A stretch of DNA of 64,000 nt from Ophiura sarsii (Eukaryota; Echinodermata; Ophiuroidea; Amphilepidida; Ophiuridae): positions 16,815,874 to 16,879,873 of the forward strand of contig CM069455.1 of assembly GCA_035610835.1 (NCBI GenBank). Reading direction: 5' to 3'. Each line of letters starts with the position of its first letter. Position 1 is the stretch's first letter. Under the pieces are notes generated by a model that did no database searches, had not been told where the DNA came from, and worked only from the letters and a program-made list of their open reading frames with translations. A program made the position numbers and the translations under genes. Below, piece by piece: positions 20,908 to 31,519 of the stretch.

Positions 20908-21291
20908 GGCCAAAAAAAAATTGTTATGTTGTCCTCGCCAGCTTTCAGAGAGGAGGGGCGGGCGGGCGGATTTTTAAATTTTTTAAAATTTTTTTTAAAA
21001 TTTTTCTTTTACCAGTAGAAGCTCAAAGTGCAGCCAACAAGAAGTTAAAATCACTCTAAGAGCCGCACATATATGTTATAAACACTTAATTTAATATCAA
21101 TGCCATTTAAACTGTTAAAAAAAAAAATCTGAAAAAAATCTGGAAAAAAAAAAAAAAAATCTGATTTAAAAAATAAAAAAAAACGGCGATTTTTAAAATA
21201 AAAAAAATCTGAAAAAAAAAAAAAAATCGGAGCGGCCCTAAAATGACGAGCGGGCGGTCGAGGACAACATAACAATTTTTTATTTTTGGCC
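20908..21291. mobile_element. Harbinger-like MITE H2, nested in a mariner relic
   Basis: TTA flanks both sides (20905-20907, 21292-21294). The left end GGCCAAAAAAAAATTG, then TTATGTTGTCCTCG, is inverted at the right (CGAGGACAACATAACAA..GGCC). Inside it has GGGGCGGGCGGGCGG then long T and A tracts. It is near-identical in plan to 57499-57842, sharing AGCTTTCAGAGAGGAGGGG and GACGAGCGGGCGGTCGAGGA. The minus frame 21051-21305 is Phe-rich translation of A/T tracts. Confidence 0.88.
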
Positions 21292-21490
21292 TTACAGCAG
21301 ATCACATATCGCCCTGAAATTTAGACATTCTGTTAAGACTACTTCTTGGCTATCAAATAGTCAAATTACAGCATTATTGATTATGAATTGGCTGAGATAC
21401 TCAGGATAAAGTAGGGAAGTGCAAAACATGTTTTACATCGTTTATCCTGTATTCCTTATTTTCTTGTCAGGTCAATATTAGCAAGACACT
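21292..21490 (-). mobile_element. Mariner-type relic, continuation after H2
   Basis: Sequence up to about 21440 (AATTGGCTGAGATACTCAGG, GTGCAAAACATG) matches the inverted paralogue near 22500-22560. If H2 and one TTA are removed, the junction GCGATTACAGCAG matches GACCACAGCAAATC of the paralogue without a gap. Confidence 0.65.
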
Positions 21491-21494
21491 TTAA

Positions 21495-21850
21495 AGGTAG
21501 ATGACCCGATCACATTCCGATTTTCAACTTGAAGTTTTCTATTCTACATGAAAGGTCATCCTTAAAAAAGTCGTGTTCCAAAGTTTGAGTTGCATAGCTC
21601 TAATGGTTCTTATTTTAGACGCACAAGATGCTGTGAACTGTACCCATTGAGTAGTACACAAACTATATCGGTGGTTACCACCATTCGCGGTAATTCGACG
21701 TTATTTCATCGATTTCTCCGTAATTATACCGATTTAGGCCGTCAAATTTCAGTATGATGATGAGAAAAATACGAGCTTTCATATGATATGAAAATCTCCG
21801 TATGTTTGAAATAATTCTGTGTTACGAAAATGTGATCGGGTCATCTACCT
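21495..21850. mobile_element. TTAA-flanked MITE, AGGTAGATGACCCG family, perfect ends
   Basis: TTAA at 21491-21494 and 21851-21854. The left end AGGTAGATGACCCGATCACA is inverted exactly at the right over 22 bases. The body shares GAGTTGCATAGCT, ATGGTTCTTATTTTAGA and CATTGAGTAGTACACAAAC with 4542-4864 and 47381-47648. The intact ends suggest this is the youngest copy of the three. Confidence 0.9.
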
Positions 21851-21854
21851 TTAA

Positions 21855-22164
21855 TAAAAACCCATTGTACTTAAATAATGGGAAACAAACTCATCATTCT
21901 GAGAAGAATATGTCATGTTAAAGATAAAATCTGGCTACAACTGCTATCATATAAAAACTGAGCACATTTACAATAAATTAGTTGATAGTTAATGACACAG
22001 CTTGAATATCCAAATTACGAAGTCTGTTCCCGCCCTTCTTTCTCTCTTATATGTAAGTAATAAATATAAGTATGGTACAATATTCAAAAGATGAACAAAT
22101 GAAGTAGTCGTGTAAAGGTAGGAATTATTTTGTATGAATCATTCATTGTTAATTTGTGATGGTG
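21855..22164. other. No feature recognised
   Basis: A+T-rich spacer between the MITE and the transposase relic. Confidence 0.3.
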
Positions 22165-22503
22165 ACATTATGGTGCAGCTCGACCCTCAACATGCTGTCC
22201 TTGTTTCAAGACGCATCAACGAGCACATTCCCGCATGAGAAACACTACTCGACTCTTCATCGGTGTGCGCCTTATTCCCTAAACAGCATTGGTGATCCAG
22301 TTCCTAAGATCTTGGAGATTAGTTGGTGGTGTCTGGAAAACTTGAGACTTAACATTACCCCAAAGAAAAAGGCTAATGGTGAACATTACCCCAAAGAAAA
22401 AGGCTAATGGTGTAAGTTCTAGAGAGCGAGTAGGCCACTCTGTAGCATGTCCAAGACCAACAACTCTGTTTATAGGACGAATGATGTAAATCGTGTTTTG
22501 CAC
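22165..22503 (-). pseudogene. Mariner-type (IS630/Tc1 superfamily) transposase, C-terminal relic
   Basis: The minus-strand translation shows NRVVGLGHATEWPTRSLELT, then PLAFF and FLWGNVKSQVFQTPP, then NLQDLRNWITNAV, followed past a stop by RECARRCVLKQGQHVEG. This is the order of the DDE-domain end in mariner-like transposases (WPPRSPDLTPLDFFLWG.., then the C-terminal R..C....G.H.E). The aspartates of the PDLTPxDFF block are replaced (LELTPLAFF), and a 31-bp exact tandem duplication (22351-22381, 22382-22412) splits the FFLWG block. Clearly dead. Confidence 0.8.
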
Positions 22504-22690
22504 TTGTCTACTTATATCTTTAATATCTCAGCGAATTCATAGTCGTTATTGCTGTCATTTGCCTTTGTGATAGTCAAGAAGTAGTCCTAACAGAATATCT
22601 AAGTTTTACGGCGATATGTGATTTGCTGTGGTCGTACAGCTCTCAGCAAAAAGTGTTGCGTTTTTTTTGATACACCCTGTATATTGGTAG
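22504..22690 (-). mobile_element. Non-coding end of the mariner-type element
   Basis: The minus strand reads TATACAGGGTGTATC followed by AAAAAAAACGCAACAC, typical of mariner terminal sequences of the CAGGGTGT type. It joins directly to the C-terminal transposase segment, so most of the gene has been deleted. Related non-coding sequence lies inverted at 20830-21440. Confidence 0.65.
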
Positions 22691-22790
22691 CGGTAGGGAA
22701 AAAATGCAATCTCGTTTTTTGCCTACTCCTACATAACAATGCAACGCAACCTCTTGAGGGTGTGTTGCCTGGTTCTCTATGTACATATAA
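22691..22790. other. Short spacer with partial repeat-unit sequence
   Basis: GTAGGGAAAAAATGCAATC and TTTTTTGCCTAC here resemble the opening of the tandem units that follow. Confidence 0.45.
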
Positions 22791-24140
22791 CATATCGGTG
22801 TAGGGAAAATATGCAATCTTGTTTTTTTTGCCTACCCTATATAAAGGCCTACTGGAAGGTAACGGCGGAGTTATTAGAAATGTGCACTAACAGGTTACGA
22901 TGGACAACTTCCTTTATGTTTCTAAGCCATACACTATTGACAGGATTAACTGGTATCAGGGGTAATGTAATCATGTTGTGATTGAATGCAGGAAAGTATT
23001 CATACACTAATCAGTGAATGACATGACAGGTGATCAAGTAAATTAAGTATATCTGACATGCAGTACAATCAGTGATCGATGTTCGTGAAAAAATGTGTGT
23101 AGCAAATTGTTGTCAAATTTGTTGTTCAAATTGATAAACTGTTACATTGAAATGCATAGTTTAAAACTGATATACACGAGCGTGCACTGTGCATCATATG
23201 CGTGACTCATGCGTGCGACCAAATCGTGGGGTAAAAATCGCCCAGCGCCTGCTTATCTTGAGCCTTGTATAGCATATCGGGGTAGGGAAAATACGCAATC
23301 TTGTTTTTTGCCTACCCTATATAGGCCTACTGGAAAGTTACGGTGGAGTTATTAGAAATGTGCACTAACAGGTTACGATGGACAACTTCCTTTATGTTTC
23401 TAAGTCATACACTATTGACAGGATTAACTGGTATCAAGGGTAATGTAATCATGTTATGATTGAATGCAGGAAAGTATTCATACACTAATCAGTGAACGTC
23501 ATGACAGGTAATCAAGCAAATTAAGTGTAACTGACATGCAGAACAATCAGTGATCGATGATCGTGAAAAAATGTGTGTAGCAAATTGTTGTCAATTTTTT
23601 GTTAAAAATTATAAACTGTTACATTGAAATGCATAGTTTAAAACTGCTATGAAATGCAGTTTAAAACTGCTATACACGAGCGTGCACTGTGCATCAGATG
23701 CGTGACTCATGCGTGTGACCAAATCGTGGGGTAAAAATCGCCCAGCGCCTGCTTATCTTGAGCCTTGTATAGCATATCGAGGTAGGGAAAATACGCAATC
23801 TTGTTTTTTGCCTACCCTATAGGCCTACTGGAAGGTAACGGCGGAGTTATTAGAAATGTGCACTTACAGGCTACGATGGACAACTTCCTTTATGTTTCTA
23901 AGCCATACACTATTGACAGGATTAACTGGTATCAGGGGTAATGTAATCATGTTATGATTGAATGCAGGAAAGTATTCATACACTAATCAGTGAACGTCAT
24001 GACAGGTAATCAAGCAAATTAAGTATAACTGACATGCAGAACAATCAGTGATCAATTTTTGTGAACAAATGTGTGTAGCAATTTTTTTCCTAAAAATGAT
24101 AAACTGTTACATTGAAATGCATAGTTTAAAACTGCTATAC
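22791..24140. repeat. Tandem array of ~490-bp units, 2.7 copies
   Basis: Units start with CATATCGGNGTAGGGAAAA at 22791, 23273 and 23773, periods 482 and 500. They share GAGTTATTAGAAATGTGCAC, CTATTGACAGGATTAACTGG and ATGACAGGTAATCAAG at high identity. Each complete unit carries GCACTGTGCATCATATGCG, close to the inverted centre of MITE family R. The third unit stops after AAACTGCTATACAC. Confidence 0.9.
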
Positions 24141-24492
24141 ACATTTCAGATTGTATAGCAAATTCTGCAAAGTGTGGAGTATAATTTAGCGATGCGACAC
24201 TGGGTAAATCGTACCCTGAGTACAATGTAAAAAGTACTGGAAGTCTTTGCCATTTCCAAATGTTACCTCGATGGGAGGGGGACTTCATATAATATTTATT
24301 CAGTGCATGAAATTCTTGTTATCAGAATCAGAACTTTTGCAAATGTTAACCCCCTTACAGGCATGCTACCATTCTGGGTTGCTAGCTACCTCCAGTTCTC
24401 TTGTGAATTTGACATGGCTACAATTTAAAGTTTTACAAATCAGGTTTTTGCATCAGTGTGTTTAAATGCACACATAACTTCCACCAATTTAT
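24141..24492. other. No gene recognised
   Basis: The minus frame 24052-24288 and plus frame 24247-24465 have no recognisable domain. Confidence 0.3.
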
Positions 24493-24610
24493 TATTTAAT
24501 CTTTCTTTATTGCAGGTAAACAACTTCAGTGTCAAGCACTGCTTTCCAAGCAGACCCTCAAAATATATCAATATAATCAATGCACTGGTATTTGTTCTCC
24601 TATGATCAAA
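24493..24610 (-). mobile_element. LINE 3' tail, minus strand
   Basis: CTTTCTTTATTGCAGGTAAA, GTGTCAAGCACTGC and the hairpin CTGCTTTCCAAGCAG (24539-24553) match the 3' UTR of the LINE at 1018-1785 and the tail at 30494. No coding sequence is attached, so this is a severely 5'-truncated insertion. Confidence 0.8.
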
Positions 24611-24693
24611 GAAGAAAGCTAGCCTGTGAGGGCTGAAGTCACCTTCAACTTGAGTTGACACAGGGTGAAGTCACTGTTTTCCCCCTAAAATAA

Positions 24694-24885
24694 AGGGGCA
24701 TTGAGAGATACTTATTGGAGTGCGCTCTCAATTTTCTTGGAAATCAGTTTTTTTGCACCTACGTAATATTTAGGCAAGTTAACTACCATTTAAAAGCGTT
24801 TACCCTAATTCTTTGTCTATCTCGTACAATTTGACAAGTTGGTCATTTCGATGTAGATCACATCGAAAATGTCAGCACCACACAC
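24694..24885. mobile_element. TTAA-type MITE, AGGGGCATTGAGAGAT family, truncated copy
   Basis: Starts AGGGGCATTGAGAGATAC, then GAGTGCGCTCTCAATTTTC, TTGGAAATCAG and the central TTTCGATGTAGATCACATCG palindrome, in the order of 44441-44822. The second half is absent. The left flank is ATAA instead of TTAA. Confidence 0.8.
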
Positions 24886-24999
24886 CACATAAATGGCTTC
24901 AACCAAATGTCTATCTAGCGCCATCATTCAACCCTTTTCCCATGAATTATTATACTTCGGGGTTCCTAGACGTACCTTATCTATTCCCATAACACAAAA

Positions 25000-25599
25000 C
25001 AGCGGCGGCGCCACAGGGGGGGGGGGGCTTATGGGAAAAAGGGAAAGAAAAGAAAAGGGAAAGAGAATAAAAGGGAAAGAAAAGAGGAAAGAAAAGAGGA
25101 AAGAAAAGAGGAAAACAGAGGAGCCTATAGCATTTGAAGATGAAGATGATGAGTTGATGATGTGATGATAAAATGACCAAACAAAGTGAGTAACCAAAGG
25201 AGCCCGCCCCGACATAGCCCAACATAAAAAATAATAACAATTTAAATGTAACAAAAAATAACCTCAGCAGACGGGGACACGAATGGCAGTAAATGTTGAA
25301 TCTCCGTTAGTATTAATGTTAAAAAAGGATTTCTATGTTGGCACTAAATTATTTCATCCTAAATCGCTGGAGTTAGATAACCAAATGGAGTTGAATAACC
25401 AACTCAGATCAATATCAATTTTCGAATAATTTGTTTATAATTTAATTCGTCATTAATTTAATTCTTCGCACCTTGGTGCTTCGCACCTTGGTGCTTCGCA
25501 CATCACTAACAAATATACATTTACAATTTATTTTAATTTTTGGACAGGCGATAGTTTGCCCCCCCCCCCCTCTATCAAAATACCATGGCGCCGCCCCTG
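25000..25599. mobile_element. hAT-like element, 600 bp (CAGCGGCGGCGCCA family)
   Basis: The ends CAGCGGCGGCGCCACAGGGG and the inverted CAGGGGCGGCGCCATGG are flanked by ACACAAAA (24992-24999) and ACATAAAA (25600-25607), an 8-bp duplication with one mismatch. Inside are a G11 run, a GGGAAAGAAAA purine tract, GATGAAGATGATGAGTTGAT, GCAGACGGGGACACGAATGG and repeated GGTGCTTCGCACC. A second copy lies at 56026-57082. Lys/Glu- and Phe-rich frames at 24893-25254 are translations of the purine tract. Confidence 0.9.
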
Positions 25600-25607
25600 A
25601 CATAAAA

Positions 25608-26334
25608 GACCCTCTTTTTAAGATCCCAATTTTGTTCAAATAAGAACAACAATTAACCGTCTTACGGTTATAATTTTTTCAATACTATTTGAAGGTGGAC
25701 TTTTTCACCTACTAGTTCATAGAACTAATTCTCATCACCTTCCTTAGTTCTTTTAAGAACTTAAAAGTCTATTGCATTTGTCAAGTTCTTTCCAAACAAA
25801 TGCCATAAATTTCTCAAAACCCCCAATTTGTTCAGTTCTTTTTTTCAATTTCTTCAGACAATTACAACAACAACAATTCACCGTCCGTCCAATATTTTAA
25901 TCAGCAAGGATATTAGGATAGATAGAAGGGAAGGAAGAACTGGGTTTCTGATAATATGAAATCCTGGCTTAATAACGACACTGTTAACACGTTCTGCATG
26001 TAGATAGAAGATTGGCTTCCCTGACAATCATCAAAGTGATTTCCTGAACGGTGACATGTAAATCATAAGAAACCAGGGAGTTTCATGCTCTAGGTCTGTT
26101 GAAATAGCAGACTTGTACATTGCTAATGGATTGATCAATAAGCCATGATCGATGACAGCAGGATTTTATAAACAAAAATGCGTAAAAAATACCATTTGGG
26201 CTAATTCTCGGTCAGTGCTTCGGGACTAGTTAACCGCTAGATTTCTTAGGGTTAGTATTCCAGCTTTATACTTGAGGTTAGTTAACCTTGACATGATTCA
26301 CACAGCCGTTAACTAAAGGTTTAGTCTCGAGACA
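25608..26334. other. No gene recognised
   Basis: A+T-rich sequence containing AAGAACTTAAAAGT-type short inverted words. Nothing with coding or mobile-element structure is seen. Confidence 0.35.
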
Positions 26335-26400
26335 ATACAATACAGTACAATACAAATGAGCATTTATAAAGCGCCTTTACATCAAGATCAAAGCGCGCGC
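26335..26400 (-). repeat. SINE/LINE 3'-end fragment, minus strand
   Basis: On the minus strand, AAGGCGCTTTATAAATGC is followed by (TGTAT)n, the 3' end common to several invertebrate SINEs; the sense-strand SINE at 31520 ends similarly with GGCGCTTTATAAAT. No 5' part is attached. Confidence 0.6.
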
Positions 26401-26439
26401 GTAAGGAAAGCAAACCAAAAGAAACAAAATGGCAATGCA

Positions 26440-27719
26440 TAAACAAACATCATTATGGATTTCGTGGTGTAGTACTTGAATGGTTTGAGAGCTACTTAAG
26501 CAATAGAACTCAAAGTGTTTTTTATGATAACTGTAATTCTGACTTCAAAAATATTGTATGTGGTGTTCCACAGGGATCCATATTGGGCCCTTTGCTTTTC
26601 ATATTGTATGTTAATGATATAACATTTCAAATGTACTTGATTTCATATTGTTTGCTGATGACACTACTATTCTTTACTCACACAAGGACATCAATAGCAA
26701 AATAAATGTAATAAATGAAGATTTGAATGAAGTAAGCAATTGGTTTAAAGCCAACAAATTATCAGTTAATGCTAGCAAAACGAATTATATGATTTTAGGT
26801 ACACCTCATATGACATCAAAAAAAATACGAGAAGATTTTAATGTTACTTTAAATAATATTACACTAGAAAGAGTATTATTAGGCGTATTAATTGACGAAT
26901 GTCTTACATGGAAAAACCACATTGATTGCATATCGAAAACAGTTTCAAGAAATATTGGTGTCATGAACACACTTAAGCATTCTATTCCAGCACGTATATT
27001 ACACTCGTTATATTGTACTTTAATTTTACCTTATCTCAGCTATGGAATACTTATATGGGGCAAAACTTGTAAATCATATCTAGAAAAACTTGTTAAACTG
27101 CAAAAATGGGCAATTAGAACCATCTCTAATAGTCACTATAGGAGTCACACAGCACCTTTATTTGCTAAGTATAATTTTCTTACAATAACCGATATGTACA
27201 CAATGGAACTTGGGGTATTCATGTTTAAATATTCCATAAATGATCTACCTAGAGCTTTTAAAACCTTCTTTTCAAAGCGTTCAGATGTTCACAACTACCC
27301 AACAAGACATGACAATGATTTTAACATGACAAATAACAAAAAGACTTTCCCCGACCGTGCTATTCGAACCAATGGTCCAATTCTCTGGAATTCACTTCCC
27401 AAAAACATGAAACAATCCAAATCGTTAAAGCATTTCCGAACCCAGTTAAAGCAAAACCTTATCCAAAATTACGAGTAATCTCTTGTATTTGAGCCCGTCC
27501 TTGTTCTGTCTTGTATAATGGTGTTGTGGGTTTCTTATTGTTTATTGTAGTATAAAATGTTTGTTTATGTATTGCTTGTTTTAAGGGATAGACCATTAAC
27601 GGGCCTCATTGGCTTTCCAGTCTACTCCTCCATATTGTGTATTTTTATATATGTGATTGTGATTTGATTTTTTTTTTTTATATGGAAATAAAGATTGATT
27701 GATTGATTGATTGATTGAG
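26440..27719 (+). mobile_element. 5'-truncated LINE with (GATT)n tail
   Basis: Contains the second half of an RT domain, the C-terminal region, a ~200-bp 3' UTR with AAATAAAG, and a tail of about seven GATT repeats (27686-27718). The endonuclease and the early RT motifs are missing. Its 3' end differs from that of the LINEs at 1018 and 30494, so at least two LINE families are present. Confidence 0.88.
26450..27478 (+). pseudogene. LINE reverse transcriptase fragment with one frameshift
   Basis: The first frame reads HHYGFRGVVLEWFESYLSNR, then GVPQGSILGPLLFILYVNDI (from 26562), the RT block before the catalytic site. One base is missing near 26619. The frame then shifts and continues with FILFADDTTILYSHKD, where FADD (26651-26662) is the catalytic box, through NKLSVNASKTNYMILG, ILIWG, YPTRH and AIRTNGPILWNSLP to a stop at 27478. 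From FADD on, 275 codons are open, so decay is recent apart from the frameshift and 5' truncation. Confidence 0.9.
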
Positions 27720-27721
27720 TA

Positions 27722-27990
27722 CAATATAATGTAAGTTGCACTTTATTTGGATACAAATATGTTTTGACAGATTTCTAATAACATAAGTAAAGAGTCATAA
27801 TTTCTTGTGAGTGTGGGAAGGTGATTCCACATTGCTGGAGCAACATAGGTGAAAGTCTGATTGCTGGCAGTTTTAAGAGTTCTGATGGTTGGGTAGTATT
27901 CGAAGCCGATCACAGGTTGACACATGTTTTTAGAGAGAAAGGCAAGATGATAGGTAGCCCGGTGCTACACCTGAGAGGCACTTAAACACA
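27722..27990 (-). mobile_element. LINE 3'-end fragment, minus strand
   Basis: The minus frame from about 27960 has an internal stop, then KTASNQTFTYVAPAMWNHLP, the usual C-terminal landmark (R..R.........F.VAAP.LWN.LP) of CR1-like RT proteins, and ends with ICQNIFVSK. A short UTR with AAATAAAG follows. Its 3' end meets the GATT tail of the plus-strand LINE, giving a tail-to-tail arrangement. Confidence 0.7.
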
Positions 27991-29510
27991 CTAACTAAGA
28001 TCTTAAAAGTTGCACGCTCCCTGACGCTCTCTAGCATAGCGACCATCATTTGAACGCTCCTAATGTACATCAACAGCCTTTGAGATTAAGATGAATGCAA
28101 CTTTCATTATTAGACAATCTCATTTGTTTTGCACTGCTTCACCTACTTCAAGAAGAAGTTTGTCCTGAATGAGATATTTTGAGAGACCATAAGCCATAAT
28201 TGAATACATTTTCCACTTAAGTTATTCAAATTGTAGTGAGTTTAAACTATATCAATTCTTACGATAATTTAACTATAAGGCTGGTCTTGAAATCCTATGA
28301 ATAGGCCTATCCACCAAATCCTACATATGTACTGCTATTAAAAATACTGATATACTCATTACTACCATGTTATCAGACACTATCGTGCAAGCAGGCGAGA
28401 TGCGCCGCTCGAGAACCACCTTGTTGTATTTTTTGCACTAAATAATACATTTTTAAACTGCAGAAACAGTAGTTATTGCTTTGTAGTTGTAAGATCACAA
28501 TAATGAACTCAAACATGGACAGAAAAATTAATTGTGGGAGGGGGTGACGGGAAACTAAGCATTATCTTCAATTTCATTCTGCAAAGGTCCTATTGTATTC
28601 GAAATGCAACTCAAACAATACTGTCAAAGGTCAGGAACCTCAATCCTATATATTGATGTTAAAATGTCATAATGTAATGCCACTAAATGGCATTCTCCCG
28701 TTAATAAACTCTGTGATTAACTGTGATTAGCATGTGCTCTAAGATATTGAAAAGAACAGGAAAAAGTTGCAGGAAGGGAACAGTACCCCAGAGTAATGTA
28801 GAGGAATTACGACTATGGACATGACTTTTTGAAACATTTAACAAATAATCCATGCAATTAAATGTGTTGTAGATTTTGAGAGATTTATCAATCAATCACG
28901 AGTCGTCCAGGGGGTATACGTGTTTGTTTCAGGATGATAACCTTATGGTATGTGCGACACTTCAATGTGAGTACCCACTTTCATCGTCAATAGTCTGTTT
29001 TACATCTAAAGAGGTCCATTTTTGACTTGTGTTGATGCTTATTTTTTTGTCATAGTGTGTCATCGAAATTGATTGTTGATAGGTCACCAGTTCAAGCTAA
29101 ATGTGTCTTGAACAACATGGTGAAGATGATTACCATCGAAACTCAATGAATTGCCAACAAGAGAGAACTGATAAATCAAAGTGTTAATCAGCAAAAGAAT
29201 CGGGAAAAGTTGGCGCAGCGTATCTTCAGCCTTTCATCAATGAGGTCCGGTTTAATTCCTGTTAAGCTTGTTCTCAACGACGTTATGTGAATTTGGTTTC
29301 TCCATCCATACAGAATCAATAATAGAGCTTCTTATCATAATGTTGTCCTAATGTGCTGGAATAATTTTTCTCTAATGTACCGGATATCTATTTACATATT
29401 TAGGCCTATGGCAGCCTCACAGACCCTTGATCAGGTTTACCTGGATAATTATGTTACATGTATTAATTAAATTCAATTAAATTATGAATCAAAACAATGA
29501 CTTTTAGCCA
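27991..29510. other. No gene recognised
   Basis: About 1.5 kb of A+T-rich sequence. The minus frame 28701-28895 is unremarkable. No repeat boundaries could be placed. Confidence 0.35.
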
Positions 29511-29705
29511 CTATAGTTTAATCAGTTTTTTTTAATCTATCTGCGTGCAAAAGTAATCCAACCTGTGCCATTTTGGCATAAAGCACGCGTCGCACATACG
29601 ATTTGTAGTGCGTCATGTTGAGCATTTTGCGCACCCACAATCTTCTGTACTGATTCGCTGCTGTGACTGTCAGCAGGTTCACCAATTTGGAACGGACTGG
29701 AGTGT
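29511..29705 (+). mobile_element. MITE family R, copy R2 (decayed)
   Basis: CTATAGTTTAATCAG, then TGCAAAAGTAATCCAA, CTTCTGTACTGATTCGCTGC, AGCAGGTTCACCAATTTGGA follow the order of the other R copies. The central CATATGATGC block has degraded. Confidence 0.75.
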
Positions 29706-30490
29706 AACCTAAACCTATGCTAGTGATCTGATTTCACACGTTTTAAAAAGAACCTACTTTTTCAGGGAATAAAATAGAACATTTTCAAAGCTCCTATACT
29801 TGGGGACATGAATTTTGGTTTGCCACCCCTCCCTACCAAAATGTAAGATTGAGTGACCCTCCCTTGGGAATATAATAGGGAAAAAGATGCTCCCCAGAGT
29901 AGTTAAGGGCTATAAATATGCAGGAACATGGGTATACCCAGGAGATGAAAGGGGTAGAACAACCAGAGGATCAAGTTTAAGTAGAGGGCTTACCATTCAA
30001 GTTTAAGGGGAGCCATAGCATTTTTGTTTGTCACTTAGCAATGAGAAAATATTTAAATCAGCTAAGAACCTACCAGAGGCCACAGTGCTTAATATAATTT
30101 CATTGCCATAACAAACATAGTCCAATGTAAACATGACAATTCTTATTGCAGCATTATGGCAATTAGGTATATAGTAGGTGTCAAATCCTCCCCTTCCTCC
30201 GACCTGCCTTTGTTGCAGCCTACCCCTTTAAATCAAATGGTACATCCCTAAATGAATGCCTGGATGTGTACAATCAGTATGCCCAATTAAAGGTGAAGGG
30301 GTGTGATTAGTATTTTGAAGGTAGGGGTATTTCCCATGGGAGAGAGGGTTAGAATGTTGCAGGAAGAGGGTTAACAAATTACATATGGGTGCTTGTTGGG
30401 GGGGGGGGGGGGGGGGGGGGGCAGGGAAGCAGTAGTGTATTTTGTAAACAACATCTTTTGAATGTTCTACAAAGAATAACAATTTCATTA
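29706..30490. other. No gene; G24 homopolymer at 30398-30421
   Basis: Unassigned sequence with an unbroken run of 24 G. The Pro-rich minus frame at 30228-30488 is a translation of that run. Confidence 0.5.
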
Positions 30491-30493
30491 TTC

Positions 30494-30640
30494 ATTTTAT
30501 TTATTTATTTATGCTTTCTTTATTGAGGGTAATATGCTTCAGTGACTTGCACTGCTTTCCAAGCAGGCCCTCATTTCGATACATACATAAATACATGCAA
30601 ATAACAAATGTTACAGTGTTCAGAATAGCATTTTAGCTCA
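30494..30640 (-). mobile_element. LINE 3' tail, minus strand, (AAAT)n end
   Basis: CTTTCTTTATTGAGGGTAAT, CTTGCACTGC and the hairpin CTGCTTTCCAAGCAG (30552-30566) match the tail at 1018-1090. It ends in an ATTTATTT microsatellite (minus: AAAT). No ORF sequence is retained; the 5' limit is approximate. Confidence 0.75.
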
Positions 30641-30895
30641 ATTAGGTGGTGTGGATGCCACATGCTTATCTTCTCTAAAACATGCTAAAATTGCTTGTAA
30701 AGTGCAAGTGAGCTAAACTCAGGATGGAAAAAACAGTCAGAAAAGACCCACTTTCATTTATTCTTAGCAATTTGATACCGAAAACTTAAGTTAGAACAAC
30801 ATAGACTGCTATGCAAAATAGAAAAACGTGAATGTTTGTTGCGGTGTTCGGACAACACTTGTTATTGTAATTGTATTAAATTGTAGTAGTTCCAC
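30641..30895. other. No feature recognised
   Basis: Spacer. Confidence 0.3.
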
Positions 30896-31135
30896 TCTGG
30901 TCATGCATGTTCTGCTCTGTTCTTTTCTGGTCTGGGCAGGTCTGTTCTGGTCTGTTCTGTTCTACCCCGTTCTGCTTTGTTCAGTTTTGTTAGCTTTTGT
31001 TCTGTTCTGAAATCAAAGTTACTTAGTTCTGTTGTTCTGTTGGGTTCTATTCTGGTTTGTCCCGCCGGTTGGGTCTGATCTGTGTTGTCTTGTGTATGGC
31101 TATTCTTGTTTTGTCTTGTCTGGACTGGTTTTGCA
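30896..31135. repeat. Degenerate TGTTCTG minisatellite
   Basis: TTCTGTTCTG, GTTCTGGTCTG and related words recur about 20 times. The frames at 30828-31010 and 31032-31313 are translations of this repeat. Confidence 0.75.
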
Positions 31136-31519
31136 TACCTTTAAACCAAAGAAGATTTTAACGTTGCAGCCACAATGCATTGCGCCAACTCAAGATTTGT
31201 TCCCACAATATATTTGGATTTCCCCTTATCTATACTCGTATCAATACTATCGATATATCAGTGACGTTTGTAACCCGAGATATCGATATCATGGCTTTCT
31301 GACACGTATCTGAAAATGGATGGTTCCCCTGTCTTTTTGGTTTTCCAATAACTGTGAGTAAGTTGTTCGCTAGTCAAGCTCTTACTACGTTTTAGAAATA
31401 AGTAAAAGGAACACGGAAAACAAATTTATTTATTGATGTAAACACTAAACAAGAATCTAAGAGCTCGTATGATGAAGGCGCTAAGAAGCCATGATTTTGT
31501 GCATGTGTCTATGAGAGTA
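31136..31519. other. No gene recognised
   Basis: Unassigned sequence. Confidence 0.3.

Noticed and set aside
24893..25254. Lys/Glu-rich and Phe-rich frames
   Set aside because: By-products of the GGGAAAGAAAA tract of a hAT element; the same tract occurs at 56080 with different frames.
30828..31313. Two hydrophobic frames that might suggest membrane proteins
   Set aside because: They follow a degenerate TGTTCTG minisatellite, which translates as Cys/Phe/Leu/Val-rich sequence in any frame.
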